This document shows positions 5,533 to 5,937 of a stretch of DNA of 5,937 nucleotides, piece by piece. The DNA comes from an uncultured Oscillibacter sp. (GTDB lineage: Bacteria > Bacillota > Clostridia > Oscillospirales > Oscillospiraceae), in NCBI RefSeq assembly GCF_910587525.1, contig NZ_CAJULS010000136.1, positions 1-5,937 of the forward strand, given 5' to 3'. Numbering within the stretch: position 1 is the stretch's first letter; each line of letters starts with the position of its first letter. The notes beneath the pieces were generated by a model, which saw only the letters and a list, made by a program, of their open reading frames with translations, searched no databases and was not told the DNA's origin. Made by a program: the position numbers and the translations under genes.

Positions 5533-5888
5533 CCCTCATTTATAGGCGCTGATAGTAGTAGGTAAGCAATGCCCCGGTATATACCCGGTGCAGCTTGTTG
5601 GTGGCCGAAGGCCCCAAGCCCCCGGTGATCGGCGTGGCTGCGTCCGATGCACAAGCCGCCATTGGTGTCTGCTGGTATATACCGGCAGGAGAGGACACCC
5701 CGGCAGAGCCGCCCCCGGAGGGCGCACGATGGCCGCAGGCCATACCACCAGCCAGCCAGCGGCGGTGGTGAGTAAGTGCGCTCTTCGGAGGGGGCCGGCA
5801 AAGAAAACGGAGCGCCCAGGTCATCCCCAGACGCTCCCGCTTCGGTGCCCTTCTGCTGGTCAATCACCGCCTTTCCGGCCTGTGTCAT
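5529..5888 (-). CDS. doubtful small ORF in the GC-rich right end
   Basis: A 119-codon frame opens with ATG at 5888, which overlaps the TGA of another open frame entering from the right edge (ATGA, 5885-5888). That frame's last visible residues are LHYIDCGSFVAE. The stop-start overlap hints at translational coupling. Against it, the start has no SD sequence, all three minus-strand frames are open over much of 5540-5748, and the translation (rich in Pro, Gly, Arg, with a Cys-containing middle) resembles nothing I know. It may be a decayed end of a mobile-element gene or no gene at all. Confidence 0.2.
   Translation of the reverse strand: MTQAGKAVIDQQKGTEAGASGDDLGAPFSLPAPSEERTYSPPPLAGWWYGLRPSCALRGRLCRGVLSCRYIPADTNGGLCIGRSHADHRGLGAFGHQQAAPGIYRGIAYLLLSAPINEG
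5576..5585. repeat. palindrome GGTATATACC, copy 1
   Basis: A perfect 10-bp palindrome within CCCCGGTATATACCCGG. The 12-mer CCGGTATATACC is found here on the plus strand (5574-5585) and again on the minus strand in copy 2 at 5674-5685, so the two copies face each other about 98 bp apart. Confidence 0.6.
5664..5699. repeat. compound inverted repeat containing GGTATATACC, copy 2
   Basis: The inner part CTGCTGGTAT-ATACCGGCAG (5669-5688) is a 20-bp palindrome with one T-G mismatch pair, centred on GGTATATACC (5674-5683). Flanking GGTGTC (5664-5669) and GACACC (5694-5699) add an outer pair of arms sharing one base with the inner one. It could be a binding site for a dimeric protein, a recombination site or an RNA hairpin; nothing in the window decides between these. 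Confidence 0.55.
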
Positions 5889-5937
5889 TCTGCCACAAAT
5901 GAACCGCAGTCAATGTAATGTAGTGGCCTGGTGAAAC

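Larger units (their letters stand above)
5533..5937. other. GC-rich, palindrome-rich region without a confident gene, probable mobile-element edge
   Basis: This 405-nt stretch holds no reading frame I can defend. Base composition jumps to 77% GC in the 60 bases counted from 5701, beside the AT-rich RibD-like gene. It contains many short hairpins: ATGGCC-GCA-GGCCAT (5729-5743), GGCC-GAA-GGCC near 5603, and the two GGTATATACC palindromes. Another frame enters from the window end and stops at 5860. The mosaic composition suggests an acquired segment continuing to the right, but no integrase, relaxase, transposase or clear terminal repeat is present to name it. Confidence 0.45.

Noticed and set aside
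5588..5902. A 104-codon plus-strand frame in the right-end region
   Set aside because: No ribosome binding site, Arg/Pro/Gly-rich translation typical of a non-coding GC-rich frame, and no recognisable motif.
5533..5937. CRISPR array or tandem repeat in the palindrome-rich region
   Set aside because: Only two copies of the short motif occur, in opposite orientation, with no regular repeat-spacer pattern.

Overview
The window looks like chromosomal DNA from a GC-rich, low-G+C-phylum (Firmicutes) anaerobe. The likely group is class Clostridia, in or near the Oscillospiraceae. This is inferred from the greA-lysS-rRNA methyltransferase-dprA gene order, strong AGGAGG-type ribosome binding sites, sigma-A-type promoters and the high-GC coding style. 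No species-level marker is present, so the placement is an inference. Every gene I can support is on the minus strand, so transcription runs from high to low coordinates.

Positions 1-4654 are a compact housekeeping block. In transcription order it holds an unrecognised 257-residue protein (3881-4654), greA (3303-3767), lysS (1792-3288), a SpoU/TrmH-family RNA 2'-O-methyltransferase (1008-1766) and dprA (1-877, cut by the window edge). A perfect consensus promoter, TTGACA-17-TATAAT at 3856-3884, sits in front of greA, and its -35 box contains the stop codon of the upstream gene. It should drive greA-lysS-methyltransferase as one unit: the gaps are 14 and 25 nt, and the lysS ribosome binding site overlaps the greA stop codon. 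dprA follows after a 130-nt gap with no clear terminator. The unit combines transcript-cleavage rescue of RNA polymerase (GreA), tRNA charging (LysS) and rRNA/tRNA modification, with the DNA-uptake/recombination mediator DprA at its end.

Positions 4655-5520 break with this background. An AT-rich stretch carries a stand-alone RibD C-terminal-domain (dihydrofolate-reductase-like) reductase at 4781-5461 with its own extended -10 promoter. One line inside this gene counts 35% GC, against 75% for a line in the hypothetical gene next door. Two strong stem-loops lie between it and the housekeeping block: a perfect 10-bp stem at 4736-4764, and a larger bulged stem at 4652-4702 that would bury the ribosome binding site and start codon of the hypothetical gene.

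Positions 5533-5937 are GC-rich again (one line counts 77%) and full of short inverted repeats, including two copies of the palindrome GGTATATACC. No reading frame there is convincing. I read 4.7-5.9 kb as the edge of a laterally acquired segment, probably part of an integrative or mobile element that continues beyond the window. No integrase, transposase or attachment site is visible, so that remains an inference. I did not find a clearly new multi-gene system. The most interesting signals are RNA-level: the leader hairpins of greA and of the hypothetical gene, and the palindromic region at the right end.
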